A program made the position numbers and the translations under genes. Of a DNA stretch of 64,000 nt, positions 33,601 through 45,129 are shown in pieces. The stretch is from Lycorma delicatula. Taxonomy: Eukaryota > Arthropoda > Insecta > Hemiptera > Fulgoridae. How positions within the stretch are numbered: position 1 is the first letter of the stretch; each line of letters opens with the position of its first letter. The stretch lies in the NCBI RefSeq assembly GCF_047948215.1, contig NC_134460.1, positions 150,096,049 through 150,160,048 of the forward strand, read 5' to 3'. A model generated the notes under the pieces. The model was not told the origin of the DNA. It worked only from the letters and a program-made list of their open reading frames with translations, and did not search any database.

Positions 33601-34905
33601 TTTTTTTTTTTTTTTTTTGTTTGTGGGCGGAAAACGCCTGGGCGTTATCATCTCCCGGAATTTTATTAATAAAAGGGTAAAATAAGTCCAAAATAATATG
33701 GTTTATAATGTGTAAAAGTAATATTAATCATATAATAAAAATTTATTAAAACAAGTCAAGAAGGCAAAATAAAACTCAAAACTAATAACACAGACGAAGT
33801 CGTTAAAATATGAAAGTTAAAATAATCGAATAAAGAAACTATATAAAACTCACCTAATTCCAATGGGTTGTGCAAAAGGTTCCCTCCCCGAATAGTAAAA
33901 TTAAATACATAGAACCAAAAAAATCAAAATTGAAAGTAAAGGTTAAAAATTATTAAAATAACTCGTCTAGCATAAAAATATATATGATAATATTAAATTT
34001 TTTGCAGTAACCTGGTACTATGCAAAAAGAGAAACATCCGGTTCAAAATTTCGTTATTATTGTACAAGATATCACGGATGTTTCTAGGTAGATTAAACTT
34101 ACGACGCAACGCCGCATAACATATAGAATGTGGTGCAGTCATGCGGCCGTTGCACCGTGTGCATAGGGGTGGGCCTTCTCCTGACATTAGGTATTCGTGT
34201 GTGATCCTCGTATGTCCTAACCGTAACCGGCAGAGGACCACTTCCTCACGACGAGATTTTCTGCAAGAGGAGCCCCATGGCAACACTGAATCTTTAATCC
34301 GTCGGAGTTTATTATCGACGGTACTTGCCCGGTCACTTTGCCACCTTGCTCTCTGTGATTGTTTTATACGATTGATAAAATAAAAGGTAGTAGTAACTCG
34401 TGCGGTGAAAGGAAGTTGAATGCACGCTTCTTTGGCAGCATAATCTGCTCTTTCGTTACCTAGAATCCCTACGTGGCTAGGGATCCAGCAAAAACTTACC
34501 GCTGTGTTGCGATTATCTAACTCAGCGATCGCATCGTAAACGACAGGATGTTTGGAATAAAAGTTTTGTAACGCCTGGAGAGCACTACACGAGTCACTGC
34601 AAATAAGAATGTTTCTATATTTAGGGCTAACGATATTTAAAGCCCTATTTATAGCGAGTAGTTCTGCGGTGAACACACTCGTAATACCGGGCAGGCCAAA
34701 CATATAAGTCCTGTCATTGACAACAAAAGGACAACCAAAGGTACCGTCCTGTTTCGACTCATCAGTATATATAAACGCGTCTGGGTTCGTCTTGGTGAGA
34801 ATATATTGAAACATTTGCCGGAAAACAGTAGGTGGTGTTGATCGTTTATCGTATGTTGTAAGGTCAAATGTAAAATTTACAAGGTTTATTCTCCACGGTC
34901 ATGAT
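33601..34905 (-). mobile_element. RNase H-bearing LINE, 5'-truncated, poly(A)-tailed
   Basis: The T run at 33,601-33,618 is the poly(A) tail on the minus strand. The 3' UTR (33,619-33,992) begins with the complement of GATAACGCCCAGGCGTTTTC, which is the 3'-end phrase also found near 19,190. The coding part (33,993 to about 34,905) has no stop, but upstream of about 34,905 the frame is closed, so the copy is truncated. No TSD found at the truncation point. The RNase H domain at the C-terminus places it in the I/Loa-type group of LINEs; RT and endonuclease are not present. Confidence 0.8.
33993..34814 (-). pseudogene. LINE-encoded RNase H and C-terminal zinc-knuckle-like region
   Basis: 273 residues from the first ATG (the frame is open to about 34,905, so the true start is missing). 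The RNase H domain has the four expected acidic residues: D18 in YTDESK, E51 in AELLAI, D74 in CSDSCSAL and D124 in GNERADYAAKEA. All are kept, so this domain would be intact. After it comes LRRIKDSVLPWGSSCRKSRR and CRLRLGHTRITHEYLMSGEG, a feature of LINE C-termini, then C218-x-x-C221 and H229 of a zinc-knuckle-like tail, where the last cysteine region looks deleted (APHSICYAAL). It ends at TAA-type stop at 33,993. RT is missing, so the protein is a fragment. Same family as the piece at 18,701. Confidence 0.8.
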
Positions 34906-35224
34906 GGAAGAACACGGTCATGGACATGATGGAAAGAACAAGGGAGTGTCAACATTTAAATACATTAAATAGAGATATACATTAAATGAATCTATATTAG
35001 TTTTAACGTGATGTATTCTATTTTTGAATTTAGACACTTTTATTTCTTTATGGTAGTTGTTTTAAAATCGTTCTGTTATCTATAAATTGCTGTTATTACT
35101 ACAAAATAATAAATTTCAGTTAATTTATTAATCGACAATTAAATAAAAATTACCTCATAATATAAAAATCAATTTTAGATAAAGATTTTATTTATTACAA
35201 TAATTTTGGTAATGTACTGTGTAA
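34906..35224. other. AT-rich non-coding DNA
   Basis: Includes a short direct duplication (CGGTCATGATGGAAGAACA repeated with changes near 34,900-34,945). No gene recognised. Confidence 0.5.
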
Positions 35225-36115
35225 TGACGGATCGCGGCTTAGGCCGCGTGACGGGAAATTCCTGCAACTGTAAGTTTTTCTGGTGGACGGCTTACACACA
35301 CATATATAGACAACTTAATTTAAAATATTTATCATCTAATTTAAATATAATGTTCTCATGATTTAATTCAATGAGCGTAGCTAAAGCGCGCGCGCACATA
35401 CGGTATTTAATTTGTGGCGGTACTAGCGGTGACGGTCGGCACTAACTAAACTAATGTAATTTAAAAACTTATATAGAACAAATCCCGCTTGTACGATCGG
35501 CTCACCGGTGTAGCTGAGAGGCTTAACGCATCAGGTACCGAATCGACCGGGCGATCGAGTTCGAAATCCGGCAACGCCGAGTTAATTTTTTACATTTTTA
35601 ATATTATTCATTTATTTGATTCTACCGCTCTCCTTTGACGTCACAACATATCAGACGACAACAGCATTTTGTGAGGTAGGGGTGCGACTTATCAAATTTT
35701 TTGTTCAATTTTTTTTATTGTTATTTTGTAATCTTTAACAACTGTTCCTAAGAAAAATATTACCTTAATTAGGCGAAATCTCGAGATATTGAGGGTGTGA
35801 TCTTGCTCTACAGCCTTACCCCTTTGACATTTTATGTTGAAAATTTAATGGAATTAATGTTCCATATATCGAAATAATCTGACCGAGTTTGGTCAAAATT
35901 TGACCGGTAGCTCTTGAGATATAAGGTGATTTAGAGGCCGACACCCAACACACACTCGTACATACGAATATTAACATCCATATCTGGTTCCTTAGGGAGG
36001 AAACGTCAATGGAGGAAACGTATGCGGGGAAAACCGCATACGCCCAAATCGAATTACATTACTTTCCTTTCTAGAACTATAGCTTTGCTATTGCGCTATC
36101 TATACAGGAAATTAA
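35225..36115 (+). repeat. Family-B repeat, full-length reference copy
   Basis: About 890 bp. Order of phrases: 5' part with GGATCGCGGCTTAGGCCGCG and TGCAACTGTAAG; a GCGCGCGCGC tract at about 35,388; a tRNA-like module with A box CCGGTGTAGCTGAGAGG (35,505-35,521) and B box GAGTTCGAAATCC (35,557-35,569); GACGTCACAACAT; CTCGAGATATTGAGGGTG; the GACCGGTAGCTCTTGAGATA region; and the 3' part near 36,110 with CTATTGCGCTATCTATACAG. A 9-bp perfect hairpin lies at 36,019-36,042. Seven or eight copies or pieces in the window define the family. The internal tRNA-like promoter far from the 5' end is unusual for a SINE. Confidence 0.75.
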
Positions 36116-38246
36116 AAGTAGGTTCGATTAATTAAAAGCCTGTCCTTTGTAAAATTTAAAGACGTAAGTTAATTTAAGATTATAGTAATACATATATTGT
36201 TGTTAGCATAAACCGGTAACGTTTTATAATTCATTTAATTTTCTTTCGATCTAAGATTTTTATATAATCTAGAATTTATTTGGAAAGATATACGTATTTT
36301 CTGTCATATTAAAAATTATTTGTTATTCTCTGTAGTCTTCAATCCAGATATCGTAATCCCCCCTATTCTTAGGGGTTTTGATGTCTTTTCGTCAAGTTAA
36401 TCTTTTGTTTCTTATTTTATGATTCCTTTATCTTCAATTTTATTACTTTGCTCTTGTTTTATTGTACGTATTTAATTCTTTAAGTCGAGTTGGTTTTATA
36501 TATTTATTATACGAATTGTTCCTAACCTAAGTAAAAGAAATCTGTTTAGTTTTAACTTCCTTAGATTTCTTATTTTATTTTTTAAATATAAATTATTTTA
36601 GTTTTAATTATCAAGTTAGAACTTCTGCTATTAATACGCTTAAGAATTTGTTCGGAAATTTATTTTTAAATTTCCAATCGTTATTCGTTTCTTAAAAAAA
36701 TTACAAATATTAAACATTTATGGTTTTTTTCTACGGATTTATAAAAAATTTTAATTTTTATCCGACTATACCAGAAGAACGCTTTATGCGTTAAGGTGGT
36801 AAATATGTACCGTGTAACTCCAAAGCCGTGTCATCTATTTTAATAAAATAGGTAAACCTCTGGATCTTATAACTGACACTTTCTAAGCGCGTATAAAGAA
36901 TCTGATTTGTTTTTAATTATACCGTTTACAGTGTTTAATTTTGTAAACGATCTTTTAAATAATGATTACTTAAAGTACGGATAGTGTCGTAAAAAAGTTT
37001 TGTCCTTAAAATAACAGTTTGCAAGAAATACGATGAATAGAAACCTGTCTCCGAATAAAAATAAAAAAGGAAGGCAGAAACGATGACGGCAGGTTGCTGC
37101 TGACACTCAAGATTAAATTAGGCTTTCTAAAATGTGACAAATACACAAACACATCGATCGCAAAAAAAAACGCATGGAAAATATCTTCAGGTAGTTTGAG
37201 AACAATTTATTTTTTGTTTATTGTTACTTCGGTATCACCAGAGAGCAATCTCCTCTGCAAAAAAATAAAATCAGAATAATCGAAATTCGTTTTTGGTGAA
37301 GTGTAAGCCGTATTGTTTTGTTTTGAACATATTATTAAACAATAGATGAACTGCGAACTTCCTTCTTTTATTAAAAGCCGTTACTGAGCAATTTATTCAA
37401 AATATTCTTTTATTTTATTCGTTAGTCATTCATTTTTTCACAAATAAAAAAAAAAATTATATAAATATTACCTTTTAAAATATATATGTTTACTAAATTT
37501 TTTAAAGATCCTCTTGTTAGATATTTATGCCGTCACTTTGAGCCCCACCTGTTATTTGTTGTTCCTTGATGAGGACTAATAATAACTTTAAAAAAAGGTA
37601 CAGTTATTTTATTTTTTTTTTTTGTAACGGATGTATCCATTAAAAAAAAAAAAAATATATATATAGGTGATATTTCTATGCAAAACAGTATAACAAAAGG
37701 TTTAGATATTTATTTAAAATATATATCTATATAAATGTCACGTTTACAGCCCGTGTAGTATACAAATATATGCATACGATTTTTTTTTTTTTTAACTTAT
37801 GATAACATTGTGTCGAGGTAATGCAGCTTCTTTCGGCTTTGGATTACTCGAAGACAATGGGACATTTTCTTTTATTTTTGTTATAACTTGCAGTTGTTGA
37901 TGGGCGGAACGGAAACGGACGATGCAGAATCGGCTAAGAGAGTGAAAAATCATACCGTCACGTATTACAACGTTACGTGCCTGAAAAAAAAAGACTCGAC
38001 ACATAGTGTTATAAGTGCAAATTTATATTCGAACAGCTCACTGTAATACCACTGAGTACCCCTTAAGTCCATCGAGGAAATAAATGAAGAATGGTAATAT
38101 ATAATGACGTTACACCTTTTTCAACCGATAAAAAACGCGCATATAGCTTTGGTTTCTTTGGGTGCATTTTTATATTTTTTGTAGGCCTTGATTACGCCTA
38201 ATAAAAGGCATTGTTATCGCCTCATCTCTCTCTATATTATTTTATG
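36116..38246. other. AT-rich non-coding DNA
   Basis: No recognisable gene; long A/T runs, including near 37,610-37,670. The short open frames near 37,100 and 37,800 have no known domain. Confidence 0.5.
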
Positions 38247-38850
38247 TAGTGTGCCAGCCGATCGGGGCAGCTTCTCCCGCCCGGGTCCAGGTCGGCCCAG
38301 GCAATCCACGGGGCCTACCTAAACACCGCGGTGCTCGCTTCGCTCGCCGTTACCGTTTGGCCAGGGGCTCCGTTCCGTGGACCCTCGTAGAGCTCGTTTT
38401 TCGGTCGCCGTTCCCGTGTAGCCGGAGGGCCAACAATCCGGCTAGATCCTCACGGTTGTAAGAATAATACTGATAAACAATAATTATAGTATTCAGGCTT
38501 TATAGAAGCCTGAAAAATTAAATTACAACAGACAGAATAGTAGCAACTGCGGTAACTAAAATACACACACTTAGAGCAACAACGAAAAATTCATAACTAA
38601 TTTCTGTTGTGCGGTGGCAGAAATCTAATAATGAAGTAAGAGGATTATTTATTTTTTAAAAATAAATATCTTTAATTCACAATTTCATCCCCAAGGGAGC
38701 TGGGGCCTCGATCTATAGCTTAAAACGATTCGTTGGTATAACATTAATGTACCCTACAAATTTGATAGTAGTCAGTCGGTCGGTTCTCGTGTGATTGAGT
38801 TACAAACAAACTTTCAGGTTTATATATATATATATGTATAAAGTGAACCA
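38247..38850 (+). repeat. Family-C repeat, 5' half
   Basis: Opens with the GC-rich part (CAGCTTCTCCCGCCCGGGTC, near 38,266) and continues through AATAATTATAGTATTCAGGC and a GGTGGCAGAAATCTAATAAT phrase to the CGGTCGGTTCTCG region near 38,780. It then loses similarity in a TA microsatellite near 38,825. The 3' half of the family is absent. Confidence 0.65.
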
Positions 38851-39439
38851 TCGTTTTTCTGTTGTCTTCTTATCCGTGATCTTGTTTTACTGAGGGGAGC
38901 AATGAATTAAATCGCCAACTCCTGGTTAAATGCGAATAATAGTTCTTTCATAGAATAACAACATCTTGGGGAATTTATTTTTTTTAATTCTAAATTATTT
39001 ATTGTAGTAATGATTTTTGATGAATTACGTATTTGAAAATAAGCTATGAAAACTTTTCAAGACAAAATTCTGAGTTTTAAATTTAATTTCTTGTTTTATA
39101 ATAATGAAAAAAAAAATTGTTGACTGTCTTTCTTTACTCCACAAACCAATGAACCATGTTACGTTCTCTTGTTATTATAAACTCAAAAGTGTCCTTTTTT
39201 AACAAACCTTTTAATTTAATTCGAATTTTTTACTTCCTGAAATAGGAAAAAATATTGTTTAAAATTTTTTTTAATAATTTCTCCCAATTTGAGCATTTTT
39301 AGACCGAACGATTTTTCAGTTATCTCTGTAATTTTTCAAATATTTATATATTTTTTGTCGATAAAATTTTAAAAATCGATTTCTTATAAGATGAGCAAAA
39401 ATTGTAAGCGCTAGTTTAAAAATAACTAGAAACGTTATT
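38851..39439. other. AT-rich non-coding DNA
   Basis: No gene recognised. Confidence 0.5.
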
Positions 39440-39762
39440 AAATAGTTATTCCATTACACCTTCGACGCATAAGGGGGATGTGGTGGCCAGGGAATCGGTC
39501 CATCACGGCCGATCCGACGTCGAGGAAATCGTTCATGTAGATTCTTAACATGTAAACCCCAGTGTGGTGGTGCGCCTTCTTGTTGAAAATTAACGCATAC
39601 TCCTTGTGGTACCGCATACTTCTGTAACATGTCTAGATAACTAGCGCTAGGCGAAAAGTCTGTCTTTGTACCCGTCAACTCGACGAAAAATTACGGTCCT
39701 AGCGCATAAGTCAACGACACTAAATGTTAATTTTCGGGCTACACGTTTTATTCCCGTCACGC
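39440..39762 (-). pseudogene. Mariner-like transposase fragment (catalytic region)
   Basis: Minus-strand translation reads SASYLDMLQKYAVPQ (about 39,610-39,650), then VNFQQEGAPPHWGLHVKNLH, ERFPRRRIGRDGPIPWPPHP. The second catalytic aspartate of the Q-Q-D-G-x-P-P-H motif is E here, and the third motif (W-P-P-x-S-P-D-L) is truncated to W-P-P-H-P-P-Y. Upstream, near 39,740, a broken piece resembles the V-x-V-F-C segment. The remaining transposase is missing. A family-B copy starts right after it. Confidence 0.65.
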
Positions 39763-39764
39763 GG

Positions 39765-40605
39765 ATAAGGCGCGTTCCGGGAACGTCCTACAGCTGTGGA
39801 TAGTTTCTGATGCACGGCTTACAGACACGTACACAAAAAAAAATTAATTTAAAATACCTATTTTATTTAAATACGTTTTTCCGTTTATTTAATTCGGTGA
39901 TTTTAACTAAAGCGCGCGCGCATACCGTATTTAATTCGCGCGGGTATGGCGGTACAGGCGGCAACGGTTGGTACTAATTTCACAAGTTCCATAGAATAAA
40001 TTTCGCCTGTACGGTCGAAAGACCGGTGTAGCCGCGAGGTTTAGCGTACCAGGTACCGAGTCGAGCGGGCGGTCGAGACCGAGCTATTTTTTTAAACTTT
40101 AAATATTATTAATTTATTAAATTCTACCGCTCAGCTGTGACATCACAACATAGCAGACGACTACAATACCTTTTTTGAGGTATGAGTGCGATTTACAAAT
40201 TTTTTTTTGATAATATTTTTATTTTTCGTCAACAAATGTCCCTAAGAAAAATATGGTCTTTAATTAGGCGAAATTTAGATACTGAGGGTGATCTTGCTCT
40301 ACAGCTTCACCCCCTTGATGTTTTAAGTTGAAAATGTAACGGCATCATTGCCCCATTTATAGAAGTAATCTGGTAAAATTCGGTCCAGTAGTTCTGGAGA
40401 TATAAGGTGATTTTAGGCCAACACCGAACACACGTACATACGAAGATAAACATCCGGAAAATTTCCGTCCGGTATTTTTTTGTTGGTTCCTTAGGTGTCA
40501 AATTGTCAAGATCCGGTGAAAATTCGCATTTGTGCAAATTGCACCGATTAAAATACTTTGTCTTCTAGAGTTATAGCGCTATCAAGACGAGAAAGTAATA
40601 GAATA
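39765..40605 (+). repeat. Family-B repeat, near full-length copy
   Basis: Same order as the 35,225 copy: GGAACGTCCTACAGCTGTGG near 39,790, the GCGCGCGCGC tract near 39,915, tRNA-like module GACCGGTGTAGCCGCGAGGT near 40,021, the GACATCACAACATAGCAGAC phrase, and the 3' region with TAGCGCTATCAAGACG near 40,577. No coding capacity. Confidence 0.75.
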
Positions 40606-40702
40606 ATTGTAATAGCTCGATTTTTTTTATTGTTATTTATATTTTTTATTCGTTTAATAATGGATTATTTTATTGATATAGTCGTATTACTTTTATTCTA
40701 CA

Positions 40703-41248
40703 GGAATCAGGCAGCTGATTTCTACAGGCGTTTTTTTTTTTTTTTTTTTTTTTTTTTCAGTGAAACTCGATTTAAATGAATGATTAATGATAATTTAATA
40801 CATTACTGCCGGTTTGCCTAGCAAAAATGAAATATTTTGTAATTCATTTATTTTAACGAATTGCAAGTATATTTTTTAAAATGAATTAAACGTCATTTGA
40901 AAGAAAATTATGTGAAAAATGAAAAAAAAAAATGGTTGCCATCTCTCAGTCAGCCGCAACCTCCAAGTTGCCAGCGGTAAACAGGTATGTTATTGTTAAT
41001 TATTTAACCCTCATTGTGTTTTTCAAAAATGTTATGTGCTAATTTGGAGTTTAATTTTTTCTGTACTCGATAACACATGGTTTTTTTTGTAAAAAATGGC
41101 CGCAAGTAGTGGTTGCCATTATTTGAAATAATTACTTTCAGTCTGCATGAGTGTGAACGGGACAGAAGGAATGCCACAGAAAGAATTCATTTAAATCGAA
41201 TTTCATTAAAAAAAAAACAAACAGATACCTGCAGGAATCAGCTGCTGG
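40703..41248. mobile_element. MITE-like element with inverted ends
   Basis: The end sequence CAGTGAAACTCGATTTAAAT (40,758) is the inverted complement of ATTTAAATCGAATTTCATTA (41,189-41,208). The pairing extends outward through the T run of 27 (40,731-40,757) paired with the A run (41,208-41,217), and into CAGGAATCAGGCAGCTGATT (40,703) paired with GCAGGAATCAGCTGCTGG. The interior, about 400 bp, is AT-rich and non-coding. Its right end overlaps the left arm of the next foldback. Confidence 0.6.
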
Positions 41249-41675
41249 ATCTCAGACTATTATGAAGGTTCAAATTCATCGGGGCTAACTTATTTATAAG
41301 AGCACTTAGTGTTAATGATGAATATTTTACATAGAAGGTTTACCAGTATACCGATTCATCACTGCAAAAATACATCTACATAAATGCAATGTCTTTTTTC
41401 GTACGCTTTTTGAATAGAGTAATAAAATATCTTCATTTATTTCAAAAATATGTCATTTTTGTTTTTATATTTATATTAATGTCATACTTACTTTAAGCAT
41501 ACGAAAAAGACATTGAATTTATTGTATTTTTGCAGTGATGAATCGGTTTACTGGTAAACCTTCTGTGTAAAATATTCATCATTAACACTAAGTGCTCTTA
41601 TAAATAAGTTAGCCCCGATGAATTTGAACCTTCATAATAGCCTAAGATCCGGTAGTTGATTTCTGCAGGTATCTG
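41222..41675. mobile_element. 454-bp foldback element
   Basis: Arms of about 185 bp (41,222-41,409 and 41,494-41,675) are inverted copies with about 93 percent identity by eye; only an 84-bp loop separates them. Shared outer sequence CAGATACCTGCAGGAATCAG against CTGCAGGTATCTG. High arm identity indicates it is recent. No TSD was identified. Sequence CAGCTGATT-like at its ends also occurs at 40,703, so the two foldbacks are related. Confidence 0.75.
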
Positions 41676-42524
41676 CAGTATGATATATGTTTTAGGTATC
41701 TGTAATATATATCAGCATGATGTATATTACAGATATATACTGTATGTATTATTGTGTATCAGTATGATGTCCCGTTTAAATCTATGCTGTGTAATAATTC
41801 ACATCTCCAAATTTCCTTCCGTTCCATGCTTCTAAATCATGTATGTTCCTCCTGATCCACTCTGCCGCCCCTCTTGCTCACCACCTGTTCTTCCATTCGG
41901 TGATCAATCATTCTTGCCTTGTGCTATGTCTACTCTTTCATTCACTCGCAACTCGATTGGCGCGACCGAGGCAAAAACGCATAATGCTTCTTACGAAACT
42001 GTCCGGTAGGCAGAAACTACTCCTATTAGGGCTCTTGTACACGTGTACACGTGTGTACACTATTCACACGTGATAGGTCTCTTTTAACTCGTAAGGCTTT
42101 CCCCCACACTGATGCTGTGTATAATTACCTGGTAGATTAGATTAAGTTTTCTTAACCCGAACAATCGATTTGTTTGGCTTCTACAAAAAACCGGAACGAA
42201 ATTTCCCGATCAGCATTTAAATTTAAACGTAAAGGAATGACGTTTTTAATGATTTTCGTTGCTGCGAAATATTTTTAATTTAAATGTCATATCGAAATTT
42301 ATAATATACGGTATAATTGTTTACGTCGATCTTCTTACGTCTTGCTCATTACCCTTTGAAATGAAATGAAAGGAAATCCAAAACCGGCATTGATATTGCT
42401 AAATGTCAATTTGGAAGATATAATAAACCGTATTAATATTGCGTTTTTTCTTTTTTGTAACTATGATTTTTATGTAGCGATACGAAAAAGATTATAATAT
42501 AGCAGCGTAAAGTTTTTAAACAGC
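41676..42524. other. AT-rich DNA with short palindromes
   Basis: A TGTAATATATATCAGCATGA palindrome-like unit at about 41,700-41,790 is repeated in part. CACGTGTACACGTGTG at about 42,043-42,058 contains two overlapping E-box (CACGTG-type) sequences. No coding gene recognised. Confidence 0.45.
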
Positions 42525-42540
42525 AGCTACAGTTCTAGAA

Positions 42541-42833
42541 ACCCACCGGGTTGGTCTAGTGGTTAACGCGTCTTCCCAAATCAGCTGATTTCGAAGTCGA
42601 GAGTTACAGCGTTCAAGTCCTAGTAAAGCCAGATATTTTTACATGGATTTGAATACTAGATCGTAGATACCGGTGTTCTTTGGTGGTCGGGTTTCAATTA
42701 ACCACACATCTCAGGAACGGTCGAACTGAGAATGTACAAGACTACACTTCATTTACACTCATACATATCATCCTCTGAAGAATTATGTAAACGGTAGTTG
42801 CTGGAGGCTAAACAGAAAAAAGAAAGAAGTAGA
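42541..42833 (+). mobile_element. SINE-A, full-length copy with exact 16-bp TSD
   Basis: Begins ACCCACCGGGTTGGTCTAGT. A box TGGTCTAGTGG (42,552-42,562); B box GTTCAAGTCC (42,611-42,620). The rest follows the family, with the tail GGAGGCTAAACAGAAAAAAG. TSD AGCTACAGTTCTAGAA at 42,525-42,540 and 42,834-42,849, exact. Shared promoter boxes identify it as RNA polymerase III-transcribed tRNA-derived SINE. Young copy. Confidence 0.9.
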
Positions 42834-42849
42834 AGCTACAGTTCTAGAA

Positions 42850-43689
42850 GAAAAAAAAATTGAAAGCATCCAGGTTAACTTTTAGTCCTTACTTGCGTAC
42901 AATAAAATATAATATATGAAGACTTATTATTAAACATTATTTACTGTTCGTTGCAAGGTTAACCGGTAGCTGAATAAGCAGAAAAAAATTAGATAATTTA
43001 TTTAAAATATTGTGATGTGTATACTCGTACATGTGGCAGAATCGTAAAAGTGATGACGAAAACCTGAAATAATTTTATTATTCGTATTAAATTATTTTAA
43101 TGTAGTTGTTTATTTTTCTGTTAACTGAAGCAGATTTATTGACGTACTTAAGTTTTTCTCAGTAGATTTTATCTAATTTTGCACTTTGTTTTCTAAATTA
43201 AATCTTATCAATTTGTAACAATTAAGTATAAAATTAATTGCGTTCTGATACTCAGTTGAACGTTAGTAAAAACATCGTCTCGTTCTCTTGATAATATCTG
43301 TCCCGTTAATTTCAATTTTCATAATTAAATATTTACCCCGTTTCTGAAGCAGTGTTAATTTATATCATCACTTTTAATTTGACGTTATTTTCTTAAAAAA
43401 CCTGTTAATTTAACCTTTAAATTTTAACGATCGCGTATTGTAACGATTCTCAACACGTAATATTTGGTTTGAATGCGCATATATATTGAAGATTCATTTA
43501 TATCATTTGAAAAAAAAGATTCAGATTCTTTTTCCATCATTCAAATATTATTTTTAAATATTTACGTATAATAACGGGTTCAAAAAGGACGCAACCCCTT
43601 TTTTTGACGTGAATGTATTAAAAAAATACTGATGTTGATAAAAAGTACTTATACAACAATATTCAAATTACCTTCAATAACTTTACAGT
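42850..43689. other. AT-rich non-coding DNA
   Basis: No gene recognised. Confidence 0.5.
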
Positions 43690-44510
43690 AGATATTCGAA
43701 GATTTCCTATTATCCCGGTACGGGTTCTTACACGTTTCATAACCTTTGCAGCGGCCTTTCGTAATGTTTACTTAGTAATTTTTTAAATCTCTCTTTCAAT
43801 ATTAGCCTTCGATTCGACAAGCGTAGGATTGTTTTAAAAACTACGCTTTTTAAATATCCCCGAAGGAAAATGTCTGCCGGTGTAATATATGGGTATCTTG
43901 AAGGGCATAGCGCTTTGATATCAGACGATGGCCAAAACATTCTCGTAACAAATCTGGCGTTTCATTAGCGGTATGACGCGTTGTGTTATCCTGCTGGAAC
44001 CGAAATTCTCGTTCGTATAAATCTAACGCGGCGATAAACCGCACCGTCTATAGATTTGTCAAAAAATAAAGGCCCTACGACGAATAAAGGCTCACGGAAG
44101 ATCGCACACCAAACACCGTACGTGTAGTGATGGTTCGTGAAACGCATGATTTTCAACGCTCCCTACTTGGCAGTTTTGGCTGTTAATTTACCCATCTGAG
44201 TGTAACCGTGCGTCGTTGCTGAAATAAACACGATCTAAAATTTCAATACATTTGTCATCAACGGGTGAACGAAACCGACGTCGATATTGTAACCGTTTTC
44301 TGTTCTGTTCCACTTCTTCGGTTCTTTTACAACACCGATGCGGTAAGCATGCGATAATTTTTTAGTAGCCCTGAAAGCTCGGTCTGTGAAGATAACTTTG
44401 TAAACGGTAATGGAATGGAATGCAAAAGTGGCGGGAGTTTCACAAATTCTCCCTTCGAATCGCAGAGCCTGGACAGTGTCCCTTGCTGCTGTATGATTCT
44501 GTAATCGGGC
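43690..44510 (-). pseudogene. Mariner-like transposase pseudogene
   Basis: On the minus strand, beginning near 44,400: MLTASVL, then KNRRSGTEQK and, in another frame, KEPKKWNRTENGYNIDVGFV and FSNDARLHSDG (first catalytic region, with N-D for the usual D-E), then VRFIAALDLYEREFRFQQDN with TTRHTANETPDLLRECFGHR. The Q-Q-D of the second catalytic motif is present. The end has ADIFLRGYLKSVVFKTILRL for the final motif, in which the S-P-D-L is lost. Frameshifts throughout, so it is inactive. No ends were located. Confidence 0.65.
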
Positions 44511-45129
44511 GTGTTTAAGGGTTTATTTTAATGACGGGTCTAAGTTTTAAGTTTTATTATATTTTATGGACGGATTTATGATTAGCGTTCCATATCTGTT
44601 TGGACCAGTGTTCTCAAACCCATTTCTGGGTCCGACCGCGGAAGGCCAGGCTTTTAAAACCTGTGCCCCCGACGTAATTCCCCATCAGACCGTCCGCTGA
44701 AGTCCTTTCGGTGCTAGAGCTTCATAGGCTGGCAGGAATACGCCACAAAGGGGCCCTAGTTTTGGAGGGAGCAATGCGCCCCCTTTTCCGGAGGAAGTCG
44801 CAGTTGCTAGTTTAATTTAATTAATTGTAAGTATTGAAAAAATTTACTAAATTAATATTTGTCTTTTTAATCTTACTGATTAAACGTTATTAAGAAATCA
44901 TTTCATCAGCAAAAAGAATCATTAAATTCCATTTCCACTATAAAAACAAATCATGTTGCAAGACATTGTTTCGTAAACATTTGTTTTTAAATTTTATCGT
45001 TAAAAATTCTGCTTTGAAAAAACTAAAACAGCGTCAAAAATTCTTTTATAATAAGTTTTAATATATTCTTTTCTAGCTCTCCTTTTCATTCAATATGATT
45101 ATATAGCGAATGACGGGAACATCTCGATT
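44511..45129. other. Mixed DNA with GC-rich island
   Basis: 44,600-44,800 is clearly GC-rich (for example GGTCCGACCGCGGAAGGCCA and GGGAGCAATGCGCCCCCTTT) in an AT-rich neighbourhood. Minus-strand translation gives no clear domain. It may be the UTR of a LINE or an unrecognised element. The rest (44,810-45,129) is AT-rich. Confidence 0.4.

Noticed and set aside
35225..36115. Family B as a Helitron
   Set aside because: There is a 3'-region hairpin, but no TC start, no CTRR end and no A-T insertion site could be shown.
42541..42620. tRNA gene in the head of SINE-A
   Set aside because: Same head is found in seven copies with long non-tRNA bodies and TSDs, so it is a SINE promoter and not a tRNA gene.
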